Source of the DNA: Lapidilactobacillus wuchangensis
Lineage (GTDB): Bacteria > Bacillota > Bacilli > Lactobacillales > Lactobacillaceae
NCBI RefSeq assembly: GCF_003946645.1
Contig: NZ_RHOU01000003.1
Location: 62,001-126,000 of the forward strand
Length of the DNA: 64,000 nucleotides
Reading direction: 5' to 3'
Shown: in pieces, positions 17,212 through 27,521 of the stretch
Numbering within the stretch: position 1 is the first letter of the stretch
Layout of the letters: each line of letters begins with the position of its first letter
The notes under the pieces: model-generated
Database searches by the model: none
What the model saw: the letters and a program-made list of their open reading frames with translations, nothing else
Told to the model about the DNA's origin: nothing
Translations under genes and position numbers: made by a program

Positions 17212-17842
17212 GAAAACAGAGCCGGTTTGGACTCCATTACGGGCTTGCTGGTTGTGGAACGCTGCCGGCATCGATTTGAACCAATTGGAGACCAAATTGT
17301 TTCAAATGCGAGCCTTCTTCTAAGCGATAAATCGCTAAGAAGAATTTGGCGGCTGACAACCACGCCCTCCATTCCGTCCGGAGTTGAACTTGAACACCCA
17401 ACTTTAGTTAGAAGTTAAGGCAACTTTAGTGGGTCAAATCAACTGGAAATGAATTGTTGTAAACACTGAGCTGCATTAAAAACCAATTTAACAGTCTCTG
17501 AAATGTCTATTCAGAAAGATGTTAACCAGACTGTGTAAGTTTCTAAAAATTTGTTTTGCTAAATAGTGCTGCTCAATTTTATCAGCTTAATCTGGTGATT
17601 GTCATGCGATTGGTTTTCAATTTCACTAATACTGCCTTGATATCATTCAAATCTGAAATGAGCCAAATTAACTCCAGACGGAATGGAGGGAGCTTGGCGT
17701 CAGCCGCCAAATTGTTCTTAGTGGCTGTGCCACTTAGAACAAGGCTTGTATTTGAGATTGTTGCGCTAGCAATAAGCTCAAATCAATGCCGGCCGCGTTC
17801 CGCGCCAAGCAGCCCGGAATGCAGTCAGAACCAATTCTGTTT
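17212..17842. repeat. R1 structured repeat unit, locus C
   Basis: This fills most of the 890-bp divergent gap between pbp2b and yfhO. The left arm at 17212-17390 has the outer stem TGGTTGT/ACAACCA, hairpin A (TTTGAA/TTCAAA, C/T mismatch) and hairpin B (CTTCTAAGCGAT / ATCGCTAAGAAG, A/A mismatch). A decayed central hairpin lies at about 17490-17545. The right inverted arm at 17669-17842 has the outer stem TTGGCG/CGCCAA and a hairpin B of different sequence. Gene promoters must lie in the short flanks on either side. Confidence 0.85.
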
Positions 17843-17917
17843 GATCAGCACTAAATCTTGGTAAGATCCATTTAATAATCCAGCAAGTTTTAAATAATGT
17901 TCGTTTAAGGAGTTCCC

Positions 17918-20617
17918 ATGATCAAAAAAAGATTGTTAACCGCCCCAATTTCAAAAAAATGGTTTTATTTACTTAGTTTCAGTATTCCCTTACTTGCCGT
18001 TTTTCTTTATTTCGCCTTGGCTCATAGTTTTCCTTTTGGCAACAGCTCACTGCTCACAACCGATCTTGGCCAGGAATATATTGATTTTTACCAATATTAT
18101 CGGCGGGTCTTGCTCGGCCATCCCGATCAATTCTTCTATTCATTTAGCAGCAGTCTCGGTGGCCCGATGTTAGGTACTTGGGCCTATTACCTATTAAGTC
18201 CGCTTAATTTAATCTTGCTGCTGACGCCTGGTAAATGGATCACTGTTGGCGTTTGGTTGATGACGGCAATCAAACTAGGACTGACTGGTTTTACCATGTT
18301 CTACTTTCTGGATCGACGCCCGCAAGCAACGCGCCTGAATAATGAGTGGCAATTGGCTTTGAGTTTGGCTTATGCGCTATGTGGCTACACCACCGCTTAT
18401 CAATTAAATATTATGTGGCTAGATGGCGTCATTTTATTACCGATTATCATGCTCGGACTAGAATATTTGGTGACCAAAGGCAAGTTTTGGACTTATCTTT
18501 GGTCACTTTCACTGGCAATTCTCACCAATTATTATATCGGTTATATGCTTTGTTTATTCAGCGTCTTATATTTTATTTACTTATTAATGATTAACTGGCC
18601 CCATCAGCGGCTCAGTCGAATAATTGCCCGGTTCAGTTTAAGTTCCTTATTAGCAGGCTGCTTAAACGCTTGGCTACTAGTCCCTAATTTATTAGAATTA
18701 CGTGCTAGCAAAGCGACTTACAATGCTAGTAAAATGGTTTGGCGCTTCGAGTACAATCCCTTAAAACTAATTTCGAAATTGATGTTGGGAAGTTACAGCT
18801 TTGATCAAATGTCTTCTGGTCAGGCCAACATTTTCACTGGCACCATTGTTTTATTTTTAGCCATTCTCTTTTTCTTATTACGAACGATTCCCCACCGCCA
18901 AAAAATTACAGCTGGGGTGATCACCTTATTCCTGCTGCTATCATTTTGTTTAGAACCATTAGATTTGTTGTGGCACGGCGGCCAATTTCCCGTTTGGTAC
19001 CCATCACGTTTTAGTTTCGTCTTCAGTGCCTGGTTGATTGTTTTAGCGGTGACTAGCTTAACCCACCGTCAGAATTTAAAACTCTGGCAAGTCGGTGTGC
19101 TTGGTGGCCTATTAGTCGCCTGGTTAGGTTATTTATTCTTTAATCAAAATCAAATTGATTACTTGAAGCCGATTAACTTAGCCTTTACTTGCTTCTTTGC
19201 AATTGTCTCATTCTTTTTGATCATGTTCTATTTCAGCACCTCACCACGAGGATTACTGCGATTTGCCTTAGCGATTGTTTTAATGAGCGAAATGTTAGTT
19301 AATTATCAGGCCTCACTGCAACAGATTTCTTACACGCGGCAATCGGAGTACTGGAGTTACACCGGCTTATTGAACACTGCCCTGAAAAAAGTAAATGCCC
19401 AAGACGTTCAGCAACACCGGCTTGAAAAGACTTTTAATCGCACTAATGATGATCCTTTTCAGTTTGGTTATGCCGGTGGTCAGACTTTTAATTCCATGTT
19501 AGATCCAATTACTGGCAAATTTTATGACAAAATTGGTCAAGCGGCTGGCGATAATTTTGTTAATTATAAATACGGCACCCAAATTACTGACAGTTTGTTG
19601 GGTTATCAGACTTGGTTAACAACCAATACCGCCGTGAATCAGGAATTACCTGAACTGCCAGATTTAAACGCCGGTCTAACCACAACTTCCTTCCGACCTG
19701 ATGTGACCAGTTATGAACTGGTTAAAAACGCCGGTGCTGTTACGATTTATCAGAATCCTAACGCTTTAAATTATGTTTTTGCAGCCAATCAACAAATTAC
19801 CAAAACGCAATTATTAGATAATCAACCTGTGACCAATCAGGAACGCATTGTTGCCGGATTAACAGGGACTAATGTTTACCAACCACTTTATTCCCTGGTT
19901 AATTTCGATCAGGTTAAATTAACCAATCTGACGCGCGACACCCCAACACCGTCAGCGGTTTATACGCGCAAAATGAGTGCTTTGCCTGGGAGCGTGACGT
20001 TTACATTTACACCAACAACTAATAATTCTTATTACTTGAGTTTAGGCAGTGCCCTGGATAGTGATCAGATCAGTATTACCGCCAACGACGAGAACGTCCC
20101 AATTAACGAAAACTTCCGCGGCACTATTTTACTGAATGTGGCCCGCCGTGAAATTGGTAAGAAAATTAATATCACCATTTCACTGAAAAAGAATCAAGTT
20201 TATCTCCAAAATATTAATTTATATCAGCTCGATCAAGCCACTGTTAATCAACGTTTCAAGCAGCTACAAAAAGGCAACGCCAAATTAACAACGGTTAAAG
20301 GTGATCGTCTGGCTGGCACCATTAAATTGTCTAAACAAGAAATGCTGATGACCACCATCCCGGCCAATGCCGGCTGGCATCTGTATATTGACGGTCAGGA
20401 ACAAGCCACTAAAAAGGTCCTCAAGACTTTCTTAGGTGCTAAAGTAAGCGCTGGTAAACATCAATTCGAGTTTAAATTCCGACCAGTTGGCTGGCTCACC
20501 GGTTGGCTGATTACTTTGATCAGCGTCCTAATTATTGCAACATTATCGCTCCAACAAAAATTTCGGCCACACTTATTCACCACTAACCACTTGCGACGGC
20601 GAACTAAACAACAGTAA
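17918..20617 (+). CDS. yfhO: YfhO family polytopic membrane protein
   Basis: An 899-residue protein with about a dozen membrane segments in the first 460 residues, a large extracytoplasmic part, and a C-terminal signature AGWHLYIDGQE then KFRPVGWLTGWLITLIS, as in Bacillus and Listeria YfhO. Members have a GT-C type fold, and several are linked to glycosylation of teichoic acids or other wall polymers; substrate here is unknown. N-terminal LTTDLGQEYIDFYQYYRRV is conserved in the family. GGAG precedes the ATG. It is monocistronic, with R1 repeats on both sides. Confidence 0.9.
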   Translation: MIKKRLLTAPISKKWFYLLSFSIPLLAVFLYFALAHSFPFGNSSLLTTDLGQEYIDFYQYYRRVLLGHPDQFFYSFSSSLGGPMLGTWAYYLLSPLNLILLLTPGKWITVGVWLMTAIKLGLTGFTMFYFLDRRPQATRLNNEWQLALSLAYALCGYTTAYQLNIMWLDGVILLPIIMLGLEYLVTKGKFWTYLWSLSLAILTNYYIGYMLCLFSVLYFIYLLMINWPHQRLSRIIARFSLSSLLAGCLNAWLLVPNLLELRASKATYNASKMVWRFEYNPLKLISKLMLGSYSFDQMSSGQANIFTGTIVLFLAILFFLLRTIPHRQKITAGVITLFLLLSFCLEPLDLLWHGGQFPVWYPSRFSFVFSAWLIVLAVTSLTHRQNLKLWQVGVLGGLLVAWLGYLFFNQNQIDYLKPINLAFTCFFAIVSFFLIMFYFSTSPRGLLRFALAIVLMSEMLVNYQASLQQISYTRQSEYWSYTGLLNTALKKVNAQDVQQHRLEKTFNRTNDDPFQFGYAGGQTFNSMLDPITGKFYDKIGQAAGDNFVNYKYGTQITDSLLGYQTWLTTNTAVNQELPELPDLNAGLTTTSFRPDVTSYELVKNAGAVTIYQNPNALNYVFAANQQITKTQLLDNQPVTNQERIVAGLTGTNVYQPLYSLVNFDQVKLTNLTRDTPTPSAVYTRKMSALPGSVTFTFTPTTNNSYYLSLGSALDSDQISITANDENVPINENFRGTILLNVARREIGKKINITISLKKNQVYLQNINLYQLDQATVNQRFKQLQKGNAKLTTVKGDRLAGTIKLSKQEMLMTTIPANAGWHLYIDGQEQATKKVLKTFLGAKVSAGKHQFEFKFRPVGWLTGWLITLISVLIIATLSLQQKFRPHLFTTNHLRRRTKQQ

Positions 20618-20698
20618 TCTGGTTGAGCAGGATTGTGGCTCAGTTGTTAAATCCTAAGTTTTTAGTACCATATTTCAACCGAATAACAATTAAAAGAA

Positions 20699-20850
20699 GC
20701 CTGATTGGCAGTCTCTAGCATAGTTTGTCTAGATAACTGTCAATCAGGCTTTGTCGTTACCAAGGTCAGAAGATAATGACAAACGTTTAAAACAGAACTG
20801 GTTTAGCCTCTGTTCTGGGCTGCTTGGCGGGGAACGCGGCCGACATGGCG
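20699..20850. repeat. R1 remnant, locus D
   Basis: The central-type hairpin GCCTGATTG/CAATCAGGC at 20699-20749, with an inner CTAG stem, is followed at 20788-20850 by a truncated arm: AACAGAACTGG, GGGCTGCTTGGCGG, GGAACGCGGCCG. Hairpins A and B are missing. It lies in the convergent gap between yfhO and the HesB-like gene, where the hairpin may serve as terminator. The rest of the 367-bp gap shows nothing else. Confidence 0.7.
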
Positions 20851-20984
20851 CTATGTTAATACTAATTTGCCATTGCTGCAAGCTCAACGGTCGCAAGCCT
20901 AAATCAGCGTAAATAAAAAAACCAAATTAGTAACTTAATACTAAAATGGCTCTTTTTGTGAACACTTATTATTTAGCAATTCGC

Positions 20985-21287
20985 TTAATTCGCGGTCGCC
21001 AAGAAATTATACGTTGGTTCCGCCAATTCTTCATCGAAATCGATTTTTAAATCGTAACCATTAAAGAACCAGTCATCATCTTTCGTCGTGAAAAAAGTCA
21101 ACTCATTTTGCTGACTTAACCCTAGTGTTGCCTCAGGGATCGGCGCCAACTCAATACCGACCGAGAAACCATCATGCACTGGGGTACTGCCATAAACTTT
21201 ACCAAATAAATGAATGCCTTGTTGCGGTGTTAAATTAAATTCTTGTTTAAACCAAGCGGTTGCTGCTGGTGAAATCGTTATTTTCAT
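20985..21287 (-). CDS. HesB/YneR-like protein
   Basis: A 100-residue protein, MKITISPAATAWFKQEF and GIHLFGKVYGSTPVHDGFS, matching the HesB/IscA-like fold of YneR-type proteins. The three cysteines that bind iron-sulfur clusters in true IscA are absent; no cysteine is present at all, so it is not an iron-sulfur carrier of the usual kind. A GTG at 21308 lies before the GGAGGA site, so the ATG at 21287 is used. Its end faces yfhO, and liaR lies 31 bp upstream. Confidence 0.85.
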   Translation of the reverse strand: MKITISPAATAWFKQEFNLTPQQGIHLFGKVYGSTPVHDGFSVGIELAPIPEATLGLSQQNELTFFTTKDDDWFFNGYDLKIDFDEELAEPTYNFLATAN

Positions 21288-21318
21288 CAGAAATCCTCCA
21301 GTATTCACAGACCAAATA

Positions 21319-21951
21319 TTATTTGGCTAAATGATGTTGAAAGGCGTAGATTGCGGCCTGAGTACGATCTTCAACCTGTAATTTTGCCAAAATATTGGAA
21401 ACGTGGGTCTTAACAGTCTTCAAAGTAATGAAAAGCTCATCAGCGATTTCTTTATTGCTTTTTCCTTGGGCAATTAGCGACAACACTTCGCGTTCACGAG
21501 CCGTTAAATCTTCATATAATTGCGGTTGGTTTTTTTCGGCCATGCGATTCATCATCTTGGTCGTCACTTCTGGCTCTAAAACCGATTCGCCCTTAGTCGT
21601 GGCCCGAATTGCTTGGGCAATTTCGGCGGCAGTCGATGTTTTCAAAATATAACTAGCGGCGCCAGCTTCAATCGCTGGATAGACTTTCTCATCATCAATA
21701 AAACTGGTTAAAATAATAATCTTTGCTTGAGGCCATTTTTTTAAAATTTCTTTGGTTGCTTGAATGCCATCCATCACGGGCATGACCACATCCATTAAAA
21801 TAGCGTCCGGCCGCACCTCCAGCGCCTTAGTCACGCCTTCTGCACCATTTTCAGCTTCGGCAACAACTTCCATATCTGGTTGGACTGACAAGTATGATGA
21901 AATGCCTAAACGAACCATTTCGTGATCATCAACAATTAAAACTTTAATCAT
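21319..21951 (-). CDS. liaR: LiaR-like response regulator (NarL/FixJ family)
   Basis: A 210-residue response regulator: receiver domain with phospho-acceptor Asp54 in ILMDVVMP, acidic pair at 8-9, and a C-terminal LuxR-type helix-turn-helix ([20 protein letters not shown], then [16 protein letters not shown]). LiaR (VraR in staphylococci) activates envelope-stress genes when cell-wall antibiotics disturb lipid II. It overlaps liaS by 8 bp. The gene order liaF-liaS-liaR identifies the system. Confidence 0.92.
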   Translation of the reverse strand: MIKVLIVDDHEMVRLGISSYLSVQPDMEVVAEAENGAEGVTKALEVRPDAILMDVVMPVMDGIQATKEILKKWPQAKIIILTSFIDDEKVYPAIEAGAASYILKTSTAAEIAQAIRATTKGESVLEPEVTTKMMNRMAEKNQPQLYEDLTAREREVLSLIAQGKSNKEIADELFITLKTVKTHVSNILAKLQVEDRTQAAIYAFQHHLAK

Positions 21952-23008
21952 GTTCTTCCTCCGTTACAATTGGCACGCGTATTTCTACACTTGTCCCTTC
22001 ATTTTTAAAACTAATAGTGCGTAGCGTGCCACCGATGGCTTCGGCCCGTTCACGAATGTTTGAAAGACCATAACTACCAGCTTTTTCTTGTTGCTTCATA
22101 TCAAAGCCAACCCCATTATCAACAACCCGCAAAACAACGACCTGATCAACTTGTTTCAGATAAACTTGCATTTGATCAGCGTGGGCATGACGCAAAGTAT
22201 TGGACAGTAATTCTTGAACAATTCGGAAAAGATTGTCCTCAACGCCTGACTTTAAACGAACATCATCCATTTCCCAAGTAATCTTAATTTTAATCTTGGT
22301 TTGCAATTCTTGCAACAATTGGATGATGCCTTCTTTTAACGAGCGACCTTCAAGATTGGTTGGCCGAAGATGTAATAGCAGCGCCCGCATTTCTGATTGG
22401 GCCTCGTTAATAACCTTCTCAATCCGCGTGATCATTTTCTGGTAATTTGGGTCAAGATTGGTTTGTTGAGCCGTCTCACTTAAAGCCGATAGCATCATCA
22501 TCGCCGCAAATAATTGTTGCGACACAGAATCATGCAGTTCCCGTGCCAGTCGATGTCGCTCACCTTCTAGAATTTGCTCACGCGTTTCGCCTTCAAAACG
22601 TAGTGGCTGATTAGAGAAGGTTTGTAATTCTTGCTGTAAACTGGCGATTTTCTCATTAATCTGGGTTAGGCGATGATTGATTGCCTGCGAGCGCGTGTCT
22701 TCGTTGCCAAGTTGCCATTGTTGCTCAACATAATGGCCTTGCAAGATACTATCAAGTACTTGTAAATGCCGACGTTCAGTGCGGCGGCTAATATAATTGA
22801 CTAAGCTCATCATTAAAATTCCAAACAGCGCAGCGCCAATGACCAAATAACCAATTAATGAAATCGACCAGTAAGACTGAAATAACATAGTACTGAGGCT
22901 GGCCCAATTGCCACTGGTGTAGGCCACCATTAATAATGGCACCAGCGCAAACAAGAGCGCCCCTAGCATCGTTAAGGCAAAAATCCAAAGATTACGGAAG
23001 CGGCTCAT
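21944..23008 (-). CDS. liaS: LiaS-like sensor histidine kinase
   Basis: A 354-residue membrane kinase of the intramembrane-sensing type: two N-terminal membrane segments with a very short outer loop (about residues 10-70), a HAMP-like linker, a HisKA_3 domain with the phospho-accepting His in [14 protein letters not shown], and an ATPase domain with NTLRHAHA and DNGVGFD then [13 protein letters not shown]. Its partner is LiaR. It overlaps liaF by 4 bp (ATGA). LiaF normally holds it inactive until the envelope is damaged. Confidence 0.92.
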   Translation of the reverse strand: MSRFRNLWIFALTMLGALLFALVPLLMVAYTSGNWASLSTMLFQSYWSISLIGYLVIGAALFGILMMSLVNYISRRTERRHLQVLDSILQGHYVEQQWQLGNEDTRSQAINHRLTQINEKIASLQQELQTFSNQPLRFEGETREQILEGERHRLARELHDSVSQQLFAAMMMLSALSETAQQTNLDPNYQKMITRIEKVINEAQSEMRALLLHLRPTNLEGRSLKEGIIQLLQELQTKIKIKITWEMDDVRLKSGVEDNLFRIVQELLSNTLRHAHADQMQVYLKQVDQVVVLRVVDNGVGFDMKQQEKAGSYGLSNIRERAEAIGGTLRTISFKNEGTSVEIRVPIVTEEEHD

Positions 23009-23742
23009 ACATAAACCACCTCCAAATCGCCTAGCAAGCAGCTGGTCACGATTCGAATTCGCCGTTCACTCTTCAAGTACTCAGGACTTTTCAAACGAAA
23101 AGTCTGATTTTTTAATTCATGTCGTTGACCAGAAATCCGCACTTCGCCAAGAAAAGTCGCATGTTCCAAATACACGCCCGTCCCAAATGGCACTAAAATT
23201 CGCGTATCGCCAAAACCTTTTTGTAAAATAACCACATTCTCGCGATCAACTGGTAACAGCGTATTACCTAAATCAATAATAGTGTCGCCACCCAGTTCCT
23301 TGAGGTTAATGTCTTGCCATTGGTAAACTTGATTGCCAATCGTTTGGTCGCCCCACCACTGATTTTTCTCAACTTGGACATTGAGATTGTTTTCAGCAGC
23401 GGTCGTCACTTGAGGAGCCAAGTATTTCTTCTTCTGCCAGAAGAAATGGCCACCATGACCAATTGAAGTTGGCGCAAACAAGACTAATCCTAATAAGACA
23501 ACAAATAGAAACAGCCAAAATGAGCCTTGACTGGCTAGGGAAATGACAATCGCCAGCACGGCAACCAAGCGCATAAAGTTACTGACTTTTCGACCTTGCT
23601 GATGACGGCGATTCTGTAGCAGTAACATTAAAATACCTAATATAAAAAAGATTAATGCGGCCGGCGTACTGAAAACCTGCCACCCTAACAAGATCAGGCA
23701 GCCAATCAGAACAATACCGAAGAAGGGAAGAAATTTACGCAT
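23005..23742 (-). CDS. liaF: LiaF-like negative regulator of LiaRS
   Basis: About 245 residues: four membrane segments in the first 105 residues, then a soluble domain with GDTIIDLGNTLLPVDRENVV and GFGDTRILVPFGTGVYLEHA, the LiaF/VraT C-terminal beta-rich domain. It represses LiaS in the absence of wall stress. First gene of liaFSR. The GTG at 23754 falls inside the ribosome-binding region GAGGG, so the ATG at 23742 is chosen. A TATAAT box at about 23776-23781 is a plausible -10 element. Confidence 0.9.
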   Translation of the reverse strand: MRKFLPFFGIVLIGCLILLGWQVFSTPAALIFFILGILMLLLQNRRHQQGRKVSNFMRLVAVLAIVISLASQGSFWLFLFVVLLGLVLFAPTSIGHGGHFFWQKKKYLAPQVTTAAENNLNVQVEKNQWWGDQTIGNQVYQWQDINLKELGGDTIIDLGNTLLPVDRENVVILQKGFGDTRILVPFGTGVYLEHATFLGEVRISGQRHELKNQTFRLKSPEYLKSERRIRIVTSCLLGDLEVVYV

Positions 23743-23871
23743 AGTAACCCTCACTTATCTCATAATTTAAGTTCATTATAACAAAAGTAACTGGCAGCGC
23801 CATCTGTCTCAAGACTGAACTGGCTAAATTTTTTGAACCAACTATTTTAAACCAACTATCTGTTAAATAAA

Positions 23872-23940
23872 TAAAAAAATCTGTTCCCGATAATGAGCTT
23901 CCGTTTACGCTGAAGCGACAGTATCTTGAACAGACTTTAA
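23872..23940 (-). terminator. Terminator after greA
   Basis: Minus-strand GTCTGTTC pairs with GAACAGAT around an inner GCTTC/GAAGC hairpin, followed by TTTTTTT. The outer stem resembles the central hairpin of the R1 units. Confidence 0.85.
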
Positions 23941-23968
23941 AGTTTACAACTTATTAAACACTGCTTAT

Positions 23969-24442
23969 TTAAGCGACTGAGACGATCACAACGCTAAATG
24001 AGCCACCAGGTGTTTCAATTTCAACGCTGTCACCTTTTTTGTGGCCAATTAAAGCTTTAGCAATTGGTGAGTCATTGCTGATTTTACCAACGCTTGGGTC
24101 GGATTCAGCAGCACCAACGATGGTATATGATTCTTCATCATCTTCACCGTCTTCTTTGAAGGAAACAGTTTTGCCAATCGTCACTTCGTCAGGATCAGTG
24201 TTGCTAGCATCCACAACATCAGCGTAACGTAACATTTCTTCGATTTGACTGATCCGTGTTTCCACAACACTTTGTTCGTCCTTAGCAGATTCATACTCTG
24301 AATTTTCAGATAAATCACCAAAGCCACGAGCAACTTTAATGCGGGCAATCACTTCTTGACGCTTAACTGTTTTTAATTGTTCTAATTCTGCTTGTAATTT
24401 TTGTTGACCTTCGGCGGTCATTGGAAAAGATTTGTCGGCCAT
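23969..24442 (-). CDS. greA: Transcription elongation factor GreA
   Basis: Enters the secondary channel of RNA polymerase and triggers cleavage of backtracked RNA. The 157-residue product starts [20 protein letters not shown], with the coiled coil tip motif [20 protein letters not shown] carrying the catalytic acidic residues, and the C-terminal FKBP-like domain ending [12 protein letters not shown]. The GTG at 24454 overlaps AGGAG, so the ATG at 24442 is used. Single gene with its own terminator. Confidence 0.96.
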   Translation of the reverse strand: MADKSFPMTAEGQQKLQAELEQLKTVKRQEVIARIKVARGFGDLSENSEYESAKDEQSVVETRISQIEEMLRYADVVDASNTDPDEVTIGKTVSFKEDGEDDEESYTIVGAAESDPSVGKISNDSPIAKALIGHKKGDSVEIETPGGSFSVVIVSVA

Positions 24443-24603
24443 AATATCTAACACTCCTGATTCATTATTTCACTAATATTTTTGTATACAAGACAATATA
24501 ATATGTTTTATGTTTTGGTTTGTCAATCATTGACCATTAAAAACTTCTACGAAATATTTTCTGAAAAAAACGGACTGCGCAAGTCATTAATGGAATAAAT
24601 ATC

Positions 24604-24640
24604 AAAAATCCGCAGAATATAGGTCACTTCTACGGATTTC
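24604..24640 (-). terminator. Terminator after udk
   Basis: Minus-strand AAATCCGTAGAA pairs with TTCTGCGGATTT, ending in TTTTTGA just after the udk stop. Confidence 0.85.
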
Positions 24641-24655
24641 CATTCACGAATTTAG

Positions 24656-25288
24656 CTATTTATTTGCCGCGGCTTGCTTTAAAACCGAGCGGACCTTTGT
24701 GACAAGTAAATCAATTGCCACACTATTTTGGCCACCTTCAGGAATAATCACATCAGCATAGCGCTTTGTTGGTTCGACGAATTGATGATAAGTTGGTTTC
24801 ACGGTTTTGATATACTGGGCAAAAACACTATCAACACTGCGACCACGCTCATGAATATCGCGCTGAACTCGGCGCAATAAGCGAATATCGTCGTCAGTAT
24901 CCACATAAACCTTAATATCCATTAAATCGCGAATCCGCGGATCATCGAGAATTAGAATGCCTTCGACAATGATCACATCACGTGGTTCTTGATGGCGGGT
25001 CTGAGTTGAGGGATTATAAATCTCATAATCATATAGCGGCACATCAATTGCTTGATGCTGCAACAAGGCCTTTAAGTGCGCTAATAACAAATCATTATCA
25101 AAGGCTAGCGGATGGTCGAAATTAATTTGTTGCCGTTCCGCTAAGGGTAATGGTGAATATTTGTAATAGGCATCTTGTTGTAACATTGCCACGGAATGTC
25201 CCGAGACACTTTCAAAAATACGTTGACTGACTGTTGTTTTTCCACTACCGGAGCCACCGGTAACACCGATTATAATAGGCTTTTGCAA
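24656..25288 (-). CDS. udk: Uridine kinase
   Basis: Phosphorylates uridine and cytidine in pyrimidine salvage. A 210-residue P-loop kinase: [17 protein letters not shown], then [33 protein letters not shown], and the lid region [13 protein letters not shown]. It lies 17 bp after mltG on the same strand, the arrangement mltG-udk-greA seen in many Firmicutes. Confidence 0.96.
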   Translation of the reverse strand: MQKPIIIGVTGGSGSGKTTVSQRIFESVSGHSVAMLQQDAYYKYSPLPLAERQQINFDHPLAFDNDLLLAHLKALLQHQAIDVPLYDYEIYNPSTQTRHQEPRDVIIVEGILILDDPRIRDLMDIKVYVDTDDDIRLLRRVQRDIHERGRSVDSVFAQYIKTVKPTYHQFVEPTKRYADVIIPEGGQNSVAIDLLVTKVRSVLKQAAANK

Positions 25289-25305
25289 AATGTGAGGCCT
25301 CCGCT

Positions 25306-26457
25306 TTACTGATCTAAGCTTGCATTAGTTGCTAAATGTTCATCATAAGTGTGTGAATAGTAAACCTTACCAGTCTTCAAGTTAGCAACAAAGTAGAGAT
25401 AGTTCTGATCACGATCACTAGGTTCAAGAACGGCCAGAATTGATTGCATACTTGGCGAGTTAAATGGACCAGGGCCATAACCAGGGTTCTTATACAAGTT
25501 ATATGGCGATTTAACGGCCGTATCCTTATTGGTCAAGCTTTCTTTGTGTGTGTTTAAAGCGTACATAACCGAAATATCAGATTGCAACGGCATGTCGATT
25601 GCTAAACGGTTAAAGAAAACACCAGCAATCTTCTTACGATCGCTTTCCTTAACCCCTTCACGTTCAACTAATGAAGCCAAAGTTAAGACCTGTTGGACCG
25701 TTAACTTCTGATCTTTAATCGTGCTGTAAGAACCGCTTAATTTTTCATCAGTGGCCTTAACCATGCTCGTCACTAAATCTTTCAAAGTATCGCCATCATA
25801 AACACTATAAGTCAGTGGGAATAGATAACCTTCTAGACGATAACGAACGTCTTTTGCCGCCATTGCTGATGTTAACAATTCTGGATACTTTTTAGCCAAT
25901 GATTTCATGAAACTTTCATTCTTCATTAAAGCTAAGAATTGTTTCTTCGACCATTTTGTATTTTTAGCGACAACATCACCAATTTCTTCAACGGTGACCC
26001 CTTCTTTAACGAGCACTTTACCAGTAACCTTGCGATCAGAGTAACCCTTCTGCAACTGAGTCACGATTTGATCCAAAGTCATGGCTGGACTTAAATAATA
26101 GTCGCCGGCCTGAAAATTAGTGTAGTTGTGCGTCTTAATATAATAGTTGAAGACGGATGCGCTTTTAATAATTTTGCGATTCTGCAATTGAGCGGCAATT
26201 TCTTTATTGCTGGACCCAATTGGAATTTTAACCTCAACTTTAGTTTTGTCACTAGAATCATAGGGTTCTAGTGATGAATGGACATAGCGATAAGTCATAA
26301 ACCCAATTACAACGATTAAAATGGAGATGATACCAACAATCCAATAAACAATTCTACTGGCTGCCTTTTTTTCCGCATTGTGACGTGCGTGCTTTTCCTC
26401 CATCTCATCAGCAATCTTAGTCTGTGTCTTTTGATCTGGAGACTGATGATCTGCCAA
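25306..26457 (-). CDS. mltG: Endolytic peptidoglycan transglycosylase MltG
   Basis: Cleaves nascent glycan strands at the outer membrane face and so sets strand length. 383 residues: a cytoplasmic charged tail, one membrane segment ([19 protein letters not shown]), a LysM-like subdomain, and the YceG catalytic domain with LASLVEREG (catalytic Glu), then [10 protein letters not shown] and [20 protein letters not shown]. It is first gene of mltG-udk. The upstream 1-kb gap is filled by R1 and R2 repeats. Confidence 0.95.
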   Translation of the reverse strand: MADHQSPDQKTQTKIADEMEEKHARHNAEKKAASRIVYWIVGIISILIVVIGFMTYRYVHSSLEPYDSSDKTKVEVKIPIGSSNKEIAAQLQNRKIIKSASVFNYYIKTHNYTNFQAGDYYLSPAMTLDQIVTQLQKGYSDRKVTGKVLVKEGVTVEEIGDVVAKNTKWSKKQFLALMKNESFMKSLAKKYPELLTSAMAAKDVRYRLEGYLFPLTYSVYDGDTLKDLVTSMVKATDEKLSGSYSTIKDQKLTVQQVLTLASLVEREGVKESDRKKIAGVFFNRLAIDMPLQSDISVMYALNTHKESLTNKDTAVKSPYNLYKNPGYGPGPFNSPSMQSILAVLEPSDRDQNYLYFVANLKTGKVYYSHTYDEHLATNASLDQ

Positions 26458-26684
26458 AGTAAAAAGCCCTCCTCTTAAAATACTCTCGCATTATTATACC
26501 AAAAAGATTCTCGAAACACCTCTATTTTCCTAAAAATTAACTAAACTGCAATAGTTGAAGCGGTTTTGGCGGCAAAATTATTAGAATTAACGACTTGTTT
26601 AGCCAAGCTGTTTTAAATGATTGGACAATTGTGGGAATAATTTGGCTGATTACTGGTGAAAATCAAAATCTTTAAAACCTGGTG

Positions 26685-27475
26685 AAAGTATTGAAACCGA
26701 GTGGTGTATGACTGCATTTTGGGTCTGCTGGTTGTAGAACGCTGCTGGTATCGATCGAATCAATTAAAGACCAAGTGCTGAAACCATTAAAACCCAGTAA
26801 AGGTGTAAAAACAAAATTGGGTTTGACTGCATTGCGGGCTGCTTGTCGTGGAACGCGGCCGACACTGATTGATGCCAATTACAAACCAAATTGTCATCAA
26901 TACAGGTCTTATTGTAGGTGCTAAAGCACAAAACGTGTTCAGAGCAGCAAACGGCTATGATTAACTGAAATAATTGCTCGATCTGGTTACACCAGCTCAA
27001 TCAATTATTTGCAGTTACTCTACGCCGAAAGCCCGCTGCTCATCACACTCTAAAAACAATTTGGCGGCTGACGACAAGATCCCTCCATTCCGTCTGGAGC
27101 TGAGTTAGCACCCTTTATCGTCGTTAGTGATTAAGTCAATCATAGTGGAATAGTTCCACTGAATGATTCAAATTGTTATCACACCTAAAAAGTAATACCA
27201 AAAAAGTCTGTCTGACAGTTTCTGGTTTTATCCAGAAAGCTTGTCAAACAGGCTTAGTAGTTTACATCAATCTGCTTTTCTAATTAGTGGTGCTCAGTTC
27301 TGTTAGTTAATACAGGTGGTTGCTGGGCGATTGGCGTCAGCTGTGAAATTATTCTTAGCGATTTATCGCTTAGAATAAGCCTCGAATTTGAGATTGTTGC
27401 GCTAGCAATAAGCTCAAATCGACGGCCACAGCGTTCCACGCCCTCTAAATCGCCCAGCGACCACCGCCCAAATTG
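26685..27475. repeat. R1 structured repeat unit, locus E, with nested R2
   Basis: This occupies the 1,060-bp gap between mltG and a GNAT gene. It holds a truncated arm at 26685-26770; a full arm at 26806-27105 with outer stem CTTGTCG/CGACAAG and hairpin A TTGATG/CATCAA, whose hairpin B is split by an R2 copy; and the central hairpin at 27206-27253. The third-class arm at 27310-27475 forms a large palindrome: GTTGCTGGGCGAT matches ATCGCCCAGCGAC, with hairpin B TTATTCT/AGAATAA. Bases 26458-26684 show no feature. Confidence 0.82.
26930..27055 (-). repeat. R2 hairpin repeat, copy nested inside an R1 arm
   Basis: Read on the minus strand it starts AGAGTGTGA and ends TGAACACGTTTT. The outer stem GAGCAGC/GCTGCTC is a new version of the family stem; the apex is CTGG-TGTAA-CCAG. 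It interrupts hairpin B of the surrounding R1 arm just after GTGCTAAAGCAC, a sequence found uninterrupted in the R1 copy near 32200-32220. Confidence 0.8.
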
Positions 27476-27521
27476 GGGAAGACGAAATACTTTTCCTTAT
27501 CGTAAAAAGTCATACCGCATT

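Noticed and set aside
17556..17864. Open frame of 102 codons between pbp2b and yfhO
   Set aside because: It overlaps the right R1 arm and matches the peptide seen at locus A only because of the repeat; not a conserved gene.
20985..21287. HesB-like protein as an iron-sulfur carrier
   Set aside because: The protein has no cysteine, so the IscA cluster ligands are absent.
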